Counted from the first letter of the stretch, positions 44,022-54,077 are shown. The stretch is 64,000 nucleotides of DNA from Bacteroidetes bacterium UBA2364 (GCA_002344075.1 DDTM01000083.1:20113-84112), one strand, 5' to 3'. Notes: generated by a model not told the origin, from the letters alone. Made by a program: numbers and translations.

Positions 44022-45152
44022 ATGTCGTTTTCCGAACCCCTCCGTACCCGCCATTGGGCCATTAGGGCTGCTGTTCATTTTTTTGCTTGGTCTCTGGTTT
44101 TACTCATGCCTTGGCTATTCGGTCTTCCGATCCGCCTTCGAGACCCGGTCCTTTTCTGGAGTATTCAGTTTGCACAAGTGGCCTTGATGATGTCGCTGTA
44201 TTATGGCAATCTGGGGATTTTTCTACCGAGGCTATTGGCACATCGTAAAACCCTTTTGTACATTTTTGCAGTCATTTTGGCGATCTTGTCTATCAGTGAA
44301 GCCTATATGATGTTTAGGGACTGGGTCACAAATACGTTTGGTTCACCATTCGAGCAACCACTCCCCATACCGGGATCTAAACACAACCATCGTCCCAGTA
44401 ATTATTCTTCGTCGTATCGCTATTTTTCCATTATCACCCAACTCGTATTGGTGGTTTTTGTAGGACTAACCCAACATTTTATCCGTGAATGGCAACGTTC
44501 TAAACAGGAGACGGAGGCAAGAGAAAAGGAACGCCTAGCGGCTGAACTCGCGTTTTTGCGCTCTCAAGTAAGCCCCCATTTTTTGTTTAATGTATTAAAT
44601 GGCATGGTTTCGCTAGCCCGAAAAAAGTCTGATAAGTTAGAACCAGCCCTCATGACTTTGTCCAGTTTGATACGTTACACACTCTATGAAGCACCAGAAG
44701 CGCGGGTTCCCCTTGACCGAGAGATTACCTATCTTAATAGTTATTTAGACCTGCAACGCCTGCGTTTTGGCAACACTTTGCACTTGCAAGTTGAAATTTC
44801 CGGAGACACCACGCAAGCGACCATAGAACCTCTGCTATTAATCCCCTTTGTTGAGAATGCTTTTAAACACGGAACCAATGTGGCGAACCCTAGGATAGAC
44901 CTTAAGATTCAGGTACAAGAAGAGGTTCTACACTTTGAAGTCAGTAATACGATTCCAGAATCAGAAGGCCGCCCCAAAGACCCTGCCTCCGGCATCGGAT
45001 TAACCAACATTCGTCGAAGGCTAGACCTTTTATACCCACAAGCGCATTCATTAGACATTGTGCCAATCCTTGGCCAATTCCAGGTAGTGCTGACTGTAAA
45101 CCTGCACCACCCTGAAAGAGACCTCGAATTTCCCCAAAGGCCTGTGTCATGA
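44022..45152 (+). CDS. LytS/YehU-type sensor histidine kinase
   Basis: 376 residues. Four membrane helices (about 15-35, 45-65, 75-95, 130-150) sense an unknown signal. A short coiled coil leads to the His_kinase dimerisation segment AFLRSQVSPHFLFNVLNGM, with the phosphoryl His in PHFLFN. A GHKL ATPase domain follows: IPFVENAFKHG (N box) and ASGIGLTNIRRRLDLLYP (G box). Kinases of this family pair with LytTR regulators; one lies at 47719 in the same transcription unit, with a cation ATPase gene in between. Spacing to that ATPase gene is 14 bp. Confidence 0.93.
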   Translation: MSFSEPLRTRHWAIRAAVHFFAWSLVLLMPWLFGLPIRLRDPVLFWSIQFAQVALMMSLYYGNLGIFLPRLLAHRKTLLYIFAVILAILSISEAYMMFRDWVTNTFGSPFEQPLPIPGSKHNHRPSNYSSSYRYFSIITQLVLVVFVGLTQHFIREWQRSKQETEAREKERLAAELAFLRSQVSPHFLFNVLNGMVSLARKKSDKLEPALMTLSSLIRYTLYEAPEARVPLDREITYLNSYLDLQRLRFGNTLHLQVEISGDTTQATIEPLLLIPFVENAFKHGTNVANPRIDLKIQVQEEVLHFEVSNTIPESEGRPKDPASGIGLTNIRRRLDLLYPQAHSLDIVPILGQFQVVLTVNLHHPERDLEFPQRPVS

Positions 45153-45166
45153 CCTGCTAAGACCCC

Positions 45167-47689
45167 ATGCCTGAACCACTTCCCCAATTACCCAAAAAAT
45201 GGACCGGACTTACGTCCTTGCAAGTTGAGCATTCTCGGCAGCAACATGGTCCAAACGTCCTGAACCTGCGCGAACAACATCCCCTTTTTTCCATCTTGAA
45301 GGAAGTCATCTCCGAGCCATTGTTTTTAATCTTGGTAGGATCTGCCGCCATCTATTTTATCTTAGACGAAGTTCAAGAAGGCATTATTATGCTGATGGCC
45401 TTGGGTTTTGTATCGGGCATATCCATCTTTCAGGAAAACCGTAGCAGGAATGCCGTTCTAACCCTTCGAAAATTAGCGAACCCACCGTCCAAAGTGATAC
45501 GCGACGGCCAGCGATATTCGATCCCTGCCGAAGACGTGGTTATTGGTGATCTTATCTTACTCGAAGACGGAGACCTCATTCCGGCAGATGCCGAAATACT
45601 GGAAGCACATGACTTTTCAGTAAATGAAAGTATCTTGACGGGCGAGTCTTTATCTGTTACCAAAGGGACTTCCTCCCATTCTTCCGCTGTTTTTGGCGGC
45701 ACATTGGTAGAAAGTGGGTCTTGTATCGCCAAGGTGATGGATATTGGAAACAACACCAAATTAGGTCAAATTGGCCATGCACTCACCGAAATCCAAGCAA
45801 CAACCTCGCCACTCCAGCACCAAATCAGGGGTTTTGTCCATAGAATGGTTGCCTTCGGCGCTGTAGCCTTTTTCCTTGTGTGGGGCCTCAACTTTGCGCA
45901 ATCAGGAAATATATTACATGCATTGCTGCACGGACTTACCCTAGCAATGTCCGTTTTGCCCGAAGAGATTCCGGTGGCATTTAGCACGTTTATGGCACTG
46001 GGCGCCTACCGTCTCTACAAAAACAGCATTATTGCCAAATCTCCGATGACGGTCGAAACGCTCGGCGCAGCTACGGTCATTTGTACAGACAAAACGGGCA
46101 CCCTTACAGAAAATGCCATGAAATTGGCGGCCTTGTATGATGCAAGCAATGACGATTTATATGACCTTACCACCACTCCCATCACTACGCCACATCCGGT
46201 GTTGGTGAGTGCCATGTGGGCATCCGAACCATCCCCGTTCGACCCGATGGAACAAGCCCTGCACGCGGCCTATACGGCAACCACACCACAAGACCTACGC
46301 CCATATTATGCCCTCACTTCCGAATATCCACTCAGCGGAGCACCCCCTTTTATGACCCATGTCTATACGGCTGAGAGCTTCCCCCCTATAATCGCATGTA
46401 AAGGGGCTATAGAAGGCGTTCTTGCCGCCTCGGACACCTCACCTGAAAAACGGAAGCGTATTTTGGAGGTATCTCATCAGTTGGCTTCCAAAGGCTATCG
46501 TGTTTTAGCAGTTGGCGTTTCGGATCATGACCCCTTACAACTTCCCGAATTACAAACATCACTGCTTTTTTCTTTTCAAGGATTGGTGGCATTTTATGAT
46601 CCCCCAAAGGCGAATATCAGCCATACGGTCGAAGCTTTTTATCAAGCAGGGATACAAGTAAAAATGATCACCGGAGACTATGCAGTAACCGCCAAAGCCA
46701 TAGGACAACAAGTACATTTGCGAGACATCGAGCAATGCCTGACGGGCGAAGAAGTCATGCGAATGTCCCCTGAGTCACTAAAAAATGCCGTTGTCTCTGT
46801 CAATTTGTATGCCCGCATGTTCCCCGAAGCCAAACTCCGTGTGATCGAAGCCCTAAAAGCAAACAACGAAGTCGTTGCGATGACCGGCGATGGGGTAAAT
46901 GATGGCCCCGCCTTAAAAGCGGCTCATATTGGCATCGCAATGGGCAAACGCGGTTCCGAAACCGCAAAAGCCGCAGCATCACTTATTTTGACGGATGACG
47001 ATCTGGGACACATGCCCGAAGCCATCGCACTTGGGCGACGTATTTATGAAAACCTCAAAAAAGCCATACGCTATATTATTTCTATTCATATTCCGATTTT
47101 AATGATTGTAACCGTTCCATTGGTGCTTTTTTGGCGGTTTACAGACCTATTCTCCCCAATTCATGTCATCTTTTTGGAACTTATCATGGGCCCTACATGC
47201 TCTATCATCTTTGAAAATGAGCCTATCGAGGCCAACTCCATGGAAAAGCCACCGCGAAAAATGACGACTTCCTTTTTCTCACTGAACGAACTGGCGATCA
47301 GTATCTTGCAAGGTTTAATGATCTCGGTGGCCTGCCTTTCGGTCGGTTTTTGGGAAATGACCCAAAACGAACCAGAAACAATCGTCCGAACCACTGTTTT
47401 TTCGACGCTCATTTTTAGCAATCTTTTTCTCACCTTGGTAAATCGGTCTTTTTACTTCGACTTCCTTACAACCCTTAGATACCCGAATTATCTAATCCCG
47501 CTAATCTTGGTAGTTTCCCTGCTGGTTTTGATAATGGCGTTATTTATTCCAAGCATCCGCGATATTTTTGACTTTGCAGCAATTTCAGGAATTCAATTTT
47601 TCAGGTCCCTACTTGCCGCAGCCTGTGGAGTTCTATGGATTGAAGTATGGAAGATGTATCAACGAAAAAAAACGTCCAACACCCATTAA
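45167..47689 (+). CDS. P-type cation-transporting ATPase (P2-like)
   Basis: 840 residues. An N-terminal cation-ATPase domain (GLTSLQVEHSRQQHGPN) is followed by the actuator domain with NESILTGESLSV, membrane helix 4 motif LPEEIP, phosphorylation motif DKTGTLTEN (Asp 308), and hinge TGDGVNDGPALKAAHIGIAMG. Six C-terminal helices complete the transporter. PEEIP instead of PEGL/PEGM and a short nucleotide domain set it apart from SERCA-type pumps; Ca2+ or another divalent ion is likely, not shown. It is coded between a LytS-type kinase and a LytTR regulator, so its expression or activity is probably tied to that system. Confidence 0.92.
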   Translation: MPEPLPQLPKKWTGLTSLQVEHSRQQHGPNVLNLREQHPLFSILKEVISEPLFLILVGSAAIYFILDEVQEGIIMLMALGFVSGISIFQENRSRNAVLTLRKLANPPSKVIRDGQRYSIPAEDVVIGDLILLEDGDLIPADAEILEAHDFSVNESILTGESLSVTKGTSSHSSAVFGGTLVESGSCIAKVMDIGNNTKLGQIGHALTEIQATTSPLQHQIRGFVHRMVAFGAVAFFLVWGLNFAQSGNILHALLHGLTLAMSVLPEEIPVAFSTFMALGAYRLYKNSIIAKSPMTVETLGAATVICTDKTGTLTENAMKLAALYDASNDDLYDLTTTPITTPHPVLVSAMWASEPSPFDPMEQALHAAYTATTPQDLRPYYALTSEYPLSGAPPFMTHVYTAESFPPIIACKGAIEGVLAASDTSPEKRKRILEVSHQLASKGYRVLAVGVSDHDPLQLPELQTSLLFSFQGLVAFYDPPKANISHTVEAFYQAGIQVKMITGDYAVTAKAIGQQVHLRDIEQCLTGEEVMRMSPESLKNAVVSVNLYARMFPEAKLRVIEALKANNEVVAMTGDGVNDGPALKAAHIGIAMGKRGSETAKAAASLILTDDDLGHMPEAIALGRRIYENLKKAIRYIISIHIPILMIVTVPLVLFWRFTDLFSPIHVIFLELIMGPTCSIIFENEPIEANSMEKPPRKMTTSFFSLNELAISILQGLMISVACLSVGFWEMTQNEPETIVRTTVFSTLIFSNLFLTLVNRSFYFDFLTTLRYPNYLIPLILVVSLLVLIMALFIPSIRDIFDFAAISGIQFFRSLLAAACGVLWIEVWKMYQRKKTSNTH

Positions 47690-47718
47690 CATTCTTTCAA
47701 CTAAGCCAATAGCACCCT

Positions 47719-48471
47719 ATGCCCACCCTCCGTTGCCTTGCTGTGGATGATGAACCATTAGCCCTCGACTTGCTAGAGGACAATATCCGGCAGGTCCCGT
47801 TTCTGGAACTTGTAGCATGTTGTCGCACCATTCCAGATGCCCTTCAATGGCTAAACGATTCCTCTATTGATTTGATTTTCTTGGACATACAACTGCCAGG
47901 CATCACTGGTGTACAATTTCTTCGTAGCTTACGGCCACAACAAAAGGTCATTTTTGTAACCGCATATAGCCATTATGCCCTTGAAGGGTACGAGCTCAAT
48001 GTGGTGGATTATCTCTTGAAACCAGTACCTTTTCAACGTTTTTTACAGGCATGTCAGAAAGCCTTAGACATCATGTCGCCGACGGAGGCAACCATTGCCA
48101 CAGCAAGCATTCCTTTGCCGGAAACCCTTCATCCACCCACACATCAAGACACCATCTGGGTAAATGCCGATTATGCCCTTATCCCCATTCGTTTGGCGGA
48201 CTTACTGTATGTAGAAAGCGAAAAGGATTATCTCCGCTTTCATCTTGCCTCACAACACCGTCCTTTAATCACCCGTATGACCCTCAAATCATTGGAAGAA
48301 AAACTTCCCTCCCCTCAGTTCTGTAGGGTTCACAAATCTTTTATTGTCGCCACCCGCCATATCGCGGCCATTCGTAACCAACGGTTGATGATTGGAGAAA
48401 TATGGATTCCTATTAGCGAAATGTATCAACCCGATTTGCTTGTCGCCATTGGACAAAAACCGATTAATTAA
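47719..48471 (+). CDS. LytTR family response regulator
   Basis: 250 residues. The receiver domain has the acidic pair VDDE, phosphoryl Asp 56 in LIFLDIQLPG, Thr in VTAYSHYALEG, and Lys in LLKPV. A short linker leads to a LytTR DNA-binding domain (VESEKDYLRFHL, MTLKSLEEKLPSPQFCRVHKSFIV). It is the expected partner of the kinase at 44022. No terminator is obvious downstream; the next 247 bp to 48718 are AT-rich with no gene and the next gene converges. Confidence 0.94.
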   Translation: MPTLRCLAVDDEPLALDLLEDNIRQVPFLELVACCRTIPDALQWLNDSSIDLIFLDIQLPGITGVQFLRSLRPQQKVIFVTAYSHYALEGYELNVVDYLLKPVPFQRFLQACQKALDIMSPTEATIATASIPLPETLHPPTHQDTIWVNADYALIPIRLADLLYVESEKDYLRFHLASQHRPLITRMTLKSLEEKLPSPQFCRVHKSFIVATRHIAAIRNQRLMIGEIWIPISEMYQPDLLVAIGQKPIN

Positions 48472-48718
48472 GTTCAATACAAGAGTAGATGTAACGTAAA
48501 AAACATCTTATAAGTCATTTAATTACAAATACATACATCATAATAACAACAATTATTCATCTCGCTCCTATACTTATTTTTATTCAATGACTAACCCTTT
48601 TAGGATTTGGATTTATTGAGAAATATTGCCTTCATTATTTACAAAAATTCAAACCTTCGTCTCCATATTTTTCTACGCGACAGACACAAAGCACTTCTCC
48701 GTCACCTAACCTCCTCCA

Positions 48719-49123
48719 CTAATGCCGCTTTTTGAACCACTTTTGAATTCGTTTAACAAACGTGCCGGCGTTTGATTTTTCCTTTTCCAAAATGCCCGGT
48801 TCTAAGCGAATATCATATCGAATATCGGCCACACCCACAGACAAAATCCGCTCGAACCGACGATATCCCACCGTTCCAACCCGAATCCGGTATTCGCCTG
48901 GTACAACATCTGCCAGCAAATACCCGCCGTCTAAATCACTTCTACCTAACAACTGTACTTCACCTGTTATTGGCTTAATAAGTGCCACCACAACACCTGA
49001 AACGGGGGCATTACCCCTTGTTTCACGGACAACTCCCCAAACACGCGCTTGGGCAAGAACATCCGTCCAAACGAAACAGCTACATACAACATACAGTAAA
49101 AAGATAAGCGGATGGGTTTTCAT
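48719..49123 (-). CDS. exported protein with carboxypeptidase-regulatory-like domain
   Basis: 134 residues. A signal (1-25, LAQ) is followed by a single Ig-like CarboxypepD_reg domain: RVWGVVRETRGNAPVSGVVVALI, RSDLDGGYLLADVVPGEYRIRVGTVGYRRF, with the last strand to RLEP. A basic tail (FVKRIQKWFKKRH) ends it. In Bacteroidota this fold usually begins TonB-dependent receptors, but here it stands alone. It could bind a partner at the periplasmic face; no partner is coded beside it. Confidence 0.75.
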   Translation of the reverse strand: MKTHPLIFLLYVVCSCFVWTDVLAQARVWGVVRETRGNAPVSGVVVALIKPITGEVQLLGRSDLDGGYLLADVVPGEYRIRVGTVGYRRFERILSVGVADIRYDIRLEPGILEKEKSNAGTFVKRIQKWFKKRH

Positions 49124-49290
49124 GTAAGGCTGTCAGTAAAACCAATGTTAGGGATCTAATTAAAGAGTGCATGTATCCTGTTTGATAGGATCTTCTCACC
49201 CTTGTCTTTTCTTGTAAAATAGGCTTCCTATTTCACCCTTTTTCGATTAAATTAAGCCTACCTATCACAACATCCAAAATTTTACACACC

Positions 49291-49977
49291 ATGAAAATAA
49301 CCTATTTTGGCCACTCGGCCCTTTTGGCAACAACCGAAACCCATACGTTTTTATTCGACCCCTTCCTGAGCGGAAATCCACTTTCAGAAGGTCATGTTCA
49401 GGCCTCGGACCTCAAACCGGACGTGGTTTTCGTTACGCATGCTCACGGCGACCACTGGGGCGACTCGGAGGAAATCCTCCAGCGATCTGGTGCGCTCCTT
49501 ATTTCTAATTACGAAATCTGTACCTATTTACAAAACAAAACGGGCTACGATCACTTTCATCCAATGAATACAGGCGGAATGGCCCACTTTGATTGGGGGA
49601 AGGTAAAACAAACATATGCAAGACACTCTTCGTCCTTTCCCGACGGAACATATGGCGGCAATCCGAACGGATTTATCCTGCAAACGGCTGACAAAACATT
49701 ATATCATGCCGGAGACACCGATTTGTTCAGTGAAATGGCCTATATTGGCGAAGACTTCGAGATAGACCTCGCTTTTTTGCCAGTTGGTGATAACTTTACG
49801 ATGGGAATACAGGATGCAATTCGTGCAGCCAAAATGATTCGGGCCAAAAATGTAGTTCCGGTACATCATAATACCTTTCCTTATATCGTTACCGATCTGA
49901 GCATTTGGCAAAATGCCATGAGAGCAGCCGGCATGAATGGCATTATTATGAAGCCCGGAGAATCAATTATTCTGTAA
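49291..49977 (+). CDS. metal-dependent hydrolase, UPF0173 type
   Basis: 228 residues. The metallo-beta-lactamase fold is shown by THAHGDHWGDS (H-x-H-x-D-H, about 51-61), GHSAL near the start, HAGDTDLFSEM (Asp bridging metals), and VPVHHNTFP (last His). The UPF0173 group (YtkL-like) has no firmly known substrate. It begins a run of co-directional genes to 54.5 kb, 22 bp before the outer-membrane protein gene. Confidence 0.92.
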   Translation: MKITYFGHSALLATTETHTFLFDPFLSGNPLSEGHVQASDLKPDVVFVTHAHGDHWGDSEEILQRSGALLISNYEICTYLQNKTGYDHFHPMNTGGMAHFDWGKVKQTYARHSSSFPDGTYGGNPNGFILQTADKTLYHAGDTDLFSEMAYIGEDFEIDLAFLPVGDNFTMGIQDAIRAAKMIRAKNVVPVHHNTFPYIVTDLSIWQNAMRAAGMNGIIMKPGESIIL

Positions 49978-49998
49978 TCCCCCATGCATCACGCTATG

Positions 49999-50904
49999 CA
50001 CTTCCTCAAACGGTTGACGCTCCTAATGACCTTAACAGGATTAGGTACTCCACTTTTGGACATTCCTACCGTGGCGCAACCGTGGATTGGCTTTTCAGAT
50101 CCTTTACGACAACCGGAAAGTGCAAGCCGTGATTTTAGCAACCGTTTTTCCGGAAGAACGTTTTTGGTGTACCAACCCGGTTACGTTCTTCCCGCTTCCA
50201 GCATACCACCCACACCGCCTACACCATCCCATAAACCCGTTCCCAAGGCATACCAGTTCGCGCTTCGCGCAGATGTGGGCCTTTCTTCGCACTTAGATCT
50301 GCAAGGTATTTGGGGCCAAACCGCCATGAGAAACGGACGTATTGGCCTTGCGTGGCTGGGAGTCAAATATTACTTACAAAGCGACCATAAGCACTTTGCC
50401 TTCCGCCTTGCCATTCAGCCACCCTTTTCGGAATCCAGTATTTCTGGTGTGGATATTGGCGGTTATACCGAGACCAAATACCGTAACATGTTTTCTACGG
50501 AATTTGCTATGGGTTTTCGGTATCAACGCATGGGGCTTTCTGACGAACCGTTGGTCAATCCAGAGACGGGCCATCGGATGCAACACGCCTTATTGCGAAG
50601 ATCAGGTAAGAGCATTCATGCCAGTCGTACCTATCGCTTTGCTTTTGATCCAGCAGCAAGTAACCTTTTTATCTCCCTAAAGGCATCAGCAGGAAACATG
50701 GACATTTTGCCTATCGAGGTTCGGAATTACGAAAGTCCTTCCCCAAAACCAATCAAGGAGCAAGGAGGGCTTATGTCCTTAGAGATTGGCCTAAGCCTAT
50801 TGCGCCCAGCCTGGCAATTTTCTCCTTATTTCCGTATTCCTATTCGCCAAACTGGTGCCGCACACGATGCCATCCGCTTGGGCGCAAATCTGCAATTGCG
50901 ATGA
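49999..50904 (+). CDS. exported outer-membrane barrel-like protein, unknown
   Basis: 301 residues from ATG 49999 (an earlier ATG at 49984 adds five residues). A signal peptide ends near VAQ (27). The mature chain has a Pro-rich stretch (PPTPPTPSHKPVPK) and then strands of outer-membrane type: YQFALRADVGLSSHLDLQGIWG, RIGLAWLGVKYYLQ, FAFRLAIQPPF, and the end GANLQLR. No family is recognised. Its stop overlaps the phosphoesterase start by 4 bp, implying coupled translation. Confidence 0.65.
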   Translation, partial: HFLKRLTLLMTLTGLGTPLLDIPTVAQPWIGFSDPLRQPESASRDFSNRFSGRTFLVYQPGYVLPASSIPPTPPTPSHKPVPKAYQFALRADVGLSSHLDLQGIWGQTAMRNGRIGLAWLGVKYYLQSDHKHFAFRLAIQPPFSESSISGVDIGGYTETKYRNMFSTEFAMGFRYQRMGLSDEPLVNPETGHRMQHALLRRSGKSIHASRTYRFAFDPAASNLFISLKASAGNMDILPIEVRNYESPSPKPIKEQGGLMSLEIGLSLLRPAWQFSPYFRIPIRQTGAAHDAIRLGANLQLR

Positions 50905-51389
50905 CGATTGGTATTTTATCCGACACGCACCACTTTTTTCATCCCGCCCTCACTGGTTATCTGTCCGAAACCGACTTGATTTTACATGCTGGCGACATTG
51001 GAAACCCACAAGTATTAGACCAGTTGGCATCCATTGGGCCGGAAGTTCGTGCTGTTTGGGGCAATATTGACGGACAAGAACTCCGGAAGCGCATTCCGCA
51101 ACATCAGCGGTTTAGCATAGAGGGCTGCACGTTTTGGATGACGCACATTGGTGGACACCCGGGGCGTTGGGATCCATCCGTTCGCGCTACATTATCGGAG
51201 GTGCCTCCACACGTTTTTATTTGCGGTCATAGCCACATACTCCGCATCGAGCGAGTTGCACAGTTACAAAATATGCTTTATATCAACCCCGGAGCAGCCG
51301 GAATGCAGGGCTGGCACAAGGAGAAAACCTTTGTACGGCTTCAGGTTTTGGCAGGCAAGCCCACTTCCGCAGAAGTAATTCATCTCTAA
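50901..51389 (+). CDS. metallophosphoesterase, YfcE type
   Basis: 162 residues. Five calcineurin-like motifs are visible: SDTHHFF (D-x-H), HAGDIG, WGNID, THIGGHPG and CGHSHILR (G-H-S/T-H), which bind two metal ions. The YfcE group acts on phosphodiesters; the natural substrate is unclear. The start overlaps the preceding gene by 4 bp, and the next gene is 9 bp away. Confidence 0.92.
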   Translation: MTIGILSDTHHFFHPALTGYLSETDLILHAGDIGNPQVLDQLASIGPEVRAVWGNIDGQELRKRIPQHQRFSIEGCTFWMTHIGGHPGRWDPSVRATLSEVPPHVFICGHSHILRIERVAQLQNMLYINPGAAGMQGWHKEKTFVRLQVLAGKPTSAEVIHL

Positions 51390-51398
51390 GGAGTTTCT

Positions 51399-53093
51399 AT
51401 GCGTGAAAAATTTGACCTCCTTGCCCTCTACGAAACCAGTACCCTTCTGAACGACTCGCTCGAAATTGGGTTCATCCTCGACAATTTGCTCCGAACCGCT
51501 ATGAGTAAGCTACTGGTTACCCGTAGCATCGCTCTTTTATCGCACCCAGTTCATCAAGTATATACCATTGCTTCGGCGCAAGGAATCTACCAGATTGACA
51601 AAACAGAAACGTTTGATTTTGACCTTTTCCCCATTCCTGTCCCCGGCCTTTCCGAAGCACCTGCCATACTCAAAAAGTGGGGCATCCATTCCCTTATACC
51701 CCTTACTGCCAGAAAACAACATCTTGGATTTGTCGGATTTGGACATAAGGTAACCAAACAACCTTTTTTGCCAGAAGAAGCATCTTTTGTACAATCCTTG
51801 GTTCATATGTCCTCCGTAGCGGTACACAATGCTTCTATGGTAGGCGAACTACAAACGGCCAATCAAGACCTCGCCCTTAAAATCCAACAACTAAATACGT
51901 TATTTGATTTAGCAGCCGGATTTGGTGCCACCCAAGGCAAAGAACACGTTCTTAAACAACTGGGATTTTCTTTGATGGGCCACCTAATGATCAGGCAATT
52001 TGCCCTCCTCCTAAAAGACCATACAGCCGATAACCCGCCTAATTTTACACCTGCCATTGCCAAAGGACTGAACATGGCACTCCAAGACTCCGAAATAAAA
52101 GCCCTGTCCGGATTAAAAGAACTGGTACTTCTGCCTAATACCATCCCGCAATGGCAGCCTTTTTCGGCAATGGGACTTCGGTTAATCCTCCCACTTCGAA
52201 TACAGAACGAGACGCGCGGTGTCTTGTGCATAGGAGACAAAACCTCTCAGTTGCCTTATACCCAGACCGACCTAGAATTCATGACCGCTCTGGGCCAACT
52301 TACCTTAACCTCTCTCGAAAATGCTTCCTTGCTTGCTACACGCCTCGAAAACGAGCGGTTAGAAGAAGAAATGCGCTTGGCCAGCAACATCCAGCGCAGG
52401 CTCCTTCCTCAAAAACTACCTTCGATCCCCTACTGGAGTGTAGATGTATGGAGTCAACCAGCACGACATGTGGGCGGTGATTTTTTTGACGTAAGACCTT
52501 TAGACGAACACCGGTTTTTAATTGCTATTGCCGATGTTACCGGAAAAGGAATACCCGCTGCCCTATTAATGTCCCATTTACAAGCAGGAATTCAGTTCCA
52601 ACTTGCCACCCACGCCCTTTCTGATCTGGCACAAGCTACCGCCATGCTCAATGCCGTGATTACGGACAACACAGATTCCGATAAGTTTATCACTTTTTTT
52701 TGGGGGATCTTAGACCTACGCGACCAAACTTTTGTTTTTGTCAATGCCGGACATGATGCCCCAGTTTGGTTCCGTACTGGCCGAGAGGTCTTACGACTTG
52801 AAACGGGTGGCCCCCTCTTGGGTGTACTAAAACATGTACCATACGAACAAGGCCGTATTCGCCTCCAGTCCGGTGATCGCCTTTTCTTCTTTACAGACGG
52901 CCTCTCCGAAGCCCTGAATCCCAACCATGAAGAGATGGGAGTCCAACGGCTCGTACAGACACTCGTAGCCGTACATACTCCCCATGCAGCCAAAACGCTT
53001 TCCATGATTAAAGATGAGGTACTTCAATGGACGGATACGGCCCCCCAAAGCGACGACAGAACGGCAATCGTATTACAAGCAGAAACCTTTTAA
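51399..53093 (+). CDS. GAF-domain SpoIIE/RsbU-type protein phosphatase
   Basis: 564 residues. Two GAF-like sensor regions (about 15-150 and 175-310) are joined by a helix and lead through a coiled segment (LENERLEEEMRLASNIQRRLLP) to a SpoIIE/PP2C-type phosphatase. Metal-site residues are in HVGGDFFDVR, VTGKGIPAALLM, and FFTDGLSEALNP. Such enzymes dephosphorylate anti-anti-sigma factors (STAS proteins) in partner-switching networks. No STAS or anti-sigma gene lies in the window, so the partner is elsewhere. Confidence 0.92.
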   Translation: MREKFDLLALYETSTLLNDSLEIGFILDNLLRTAMSKLLVTRSIALLSHPVHQVYTIASAQGIYQIDKTETFDFDLFPIPVPGLSEAPAILKKWGIHSLIPLTARKQHLGFVGFGHKVTKQPFLPEEASFVQSLVHMSSVAVHNASMVGELQTANQDLALKIQQLNTLFDLAAGFGATQGKEHVLKQLGFSLMGHLMIRQFALLLKDHTADNPPNFTPAIAKGLNMALQDSEIKALSGLKELVLLPNTIPQWQPFSAMGLRLILPLRIQNETRGVLCIGDKTSQLPYTQTDLEFMTALGQLTLTSLENASLLATRLENERLEEEMRLASNIQRRLLPQKLPSIPYWSVDVWSQPARHVGGDFFDVRPLDEHRFLIAIADVTGKGIPAALLMSHLQAGIQFQLATHALSDLAQATAMLNAVITDNTDSDKFITFFWGILDLRDQTFVFVNAGHDAPVWFRTGREVLRLETGGPLLGVLKHVPYEQGRIRLQSGDRLFFFTDGLSEALNPNHEEMGVQRLVQTLVAVHTPHAAKTLSMIKDEVLQWTDTAPQSDDRTAIVLQAETF

Positions 53094-53152
53094 ATGGTTA
53101 CGTGGTTCCTATCACACGCTTGGTAATGACGTCCACCTAAACGCACCTGTCT

Positions 53153-53446
53153 ATGCACTACATGGTAGAATTTGATTTGCCCCAACCCTTCACCGAAACG
53201 TTTATTTCGCTGATTCCAGAGCAACGTTTGAAAATACATCAATTTATGGTAATGGGGCACATCATTACCTATACCCTTTCGATGGACCATGCCAAACTTT
53301 GGGCACTTATAAATGCAAATGATGAAGCGGCTGTGACTCAATTATTAAATAAATTGCCACTCACCAATTTCATGGAATATCAAATTCATCCCCTCACCTT
53401 TCTCTTAACAACACAGGCGAATCTTCCCAAGATACACTTAAACTGA
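53153..53446 (+). CDS. muconolactone-isomerase-like small protein
   Basis: 97 residues. It has the fold pattern of muconolactone isomerase/YCII-type ferredoxin-like proteins: MVEFDLPQPFTETFISLIPEQR, HIITYTLSMDHAKLWALINAND, and PLTNFMEYQIHPLTFL. Related unnamed proteins of Bacteroidota share the 'YMVEFDLP' start. Isomerase activity is not assured. The stop shares a base with the next start (TGATG), so it is coupled with the glycosylase gene. Confidence 0.75.
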   Translation: MHYMVEFDLPQPFTETFISLIPEQRLKIHQFMVMGHIITYTLSMDHAKLWALINANDEAAVTQLLNKLPLTNFMEYQIHPLTFLLTTQANLPKIHLN

Positions 53447-54066
53447 TGCTACCTTTCGATGCCGTTCTTGCCGTCAACTATTTATCGGCCCAAGATCCTG
53501 TTTTGGCCACCCTAATGCACCAAATTGGGCCATATTCGGTATTGCCAAAACCACTGCCATCCGTATTTGAGGCGCTTACCGAATCCATCATCTATCAACA
53601 ACTTTCCGGAAAAGCCGCAGAAACTATTTATCGGCGATTTCGGTCACTTTTTTCAGAACACCGCCATCCTACACCCGAAGAAGTCCTCAAGACGCCACAC
53701 GACGCCCTTCGTGGTGTTGGTATTTCCCATGCCAAAGCCCGCGCCATTCACGATTTGGCCTCCAAAACTGTTAATCAGGAAATCCCCACGCTGGCAAAAA
53801 TCCGCAACATGTCCGACGAAGCAATCGTTGAAGCCCTGACAAAAGTGCGCGGTATTGGTCCATGGACCGTTGAAATGATGTTGCTCTTTGATCTGGGAAG
53901 GCCCGATGTATTACCTGCTACCGACTTGGGTGTACAAAAAGGTTTCCAGAAAACATATAGCCTCTCGGATTTACCTAAGCCTGCTGAAGTACGCACTTTT
54001 GCTGAACGCTGGCGACCATACCGGAGTGTTGCTTCTTGGTATATGTACCGAGCTTTGGAACGTTAA
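53446..54066 (+). CDS. DNA-3-methyladenine glycosylase II, AlkA-like
   Basis: 206 residues, shorter than E. coli AlkA because the N-terminal domain is absent. The HhH-GPD core is clear: ESIIYQQLSGKAAETIYRRF, LTKVRGIGPWTVEMMLLFDLG (helix-hairpin-helix), and the catalytic Asp in LPATDLGVQKG. It removes alkylated bases such as 3-methyladenine to start base excision repair. It follows the isomerase-like gene with a one-base overlap and is followed after 11 bp by a deformylase-like gene. Confidence 0.92.
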   Translation: MLPFDAVLAVNYLSAQDPVLATLMHQIGPYSVLPKPLPSVFEALTESIIYQQLSGKAAETIYRRFRSLFSEHRHPTPEEVLKTPHDALRGVGISHAKARAIHDLASKTVNQEIPTLAKIRNMSDEAIVEALTKVRGIGPWTVEMMLLFDLGRPDVLPATDLGVQKGFQKTYSLSDLPKPAEVRTFAERWRPYRSVASWYMYRALER

Positions 54067-54077
54067 CCACTGATCAG

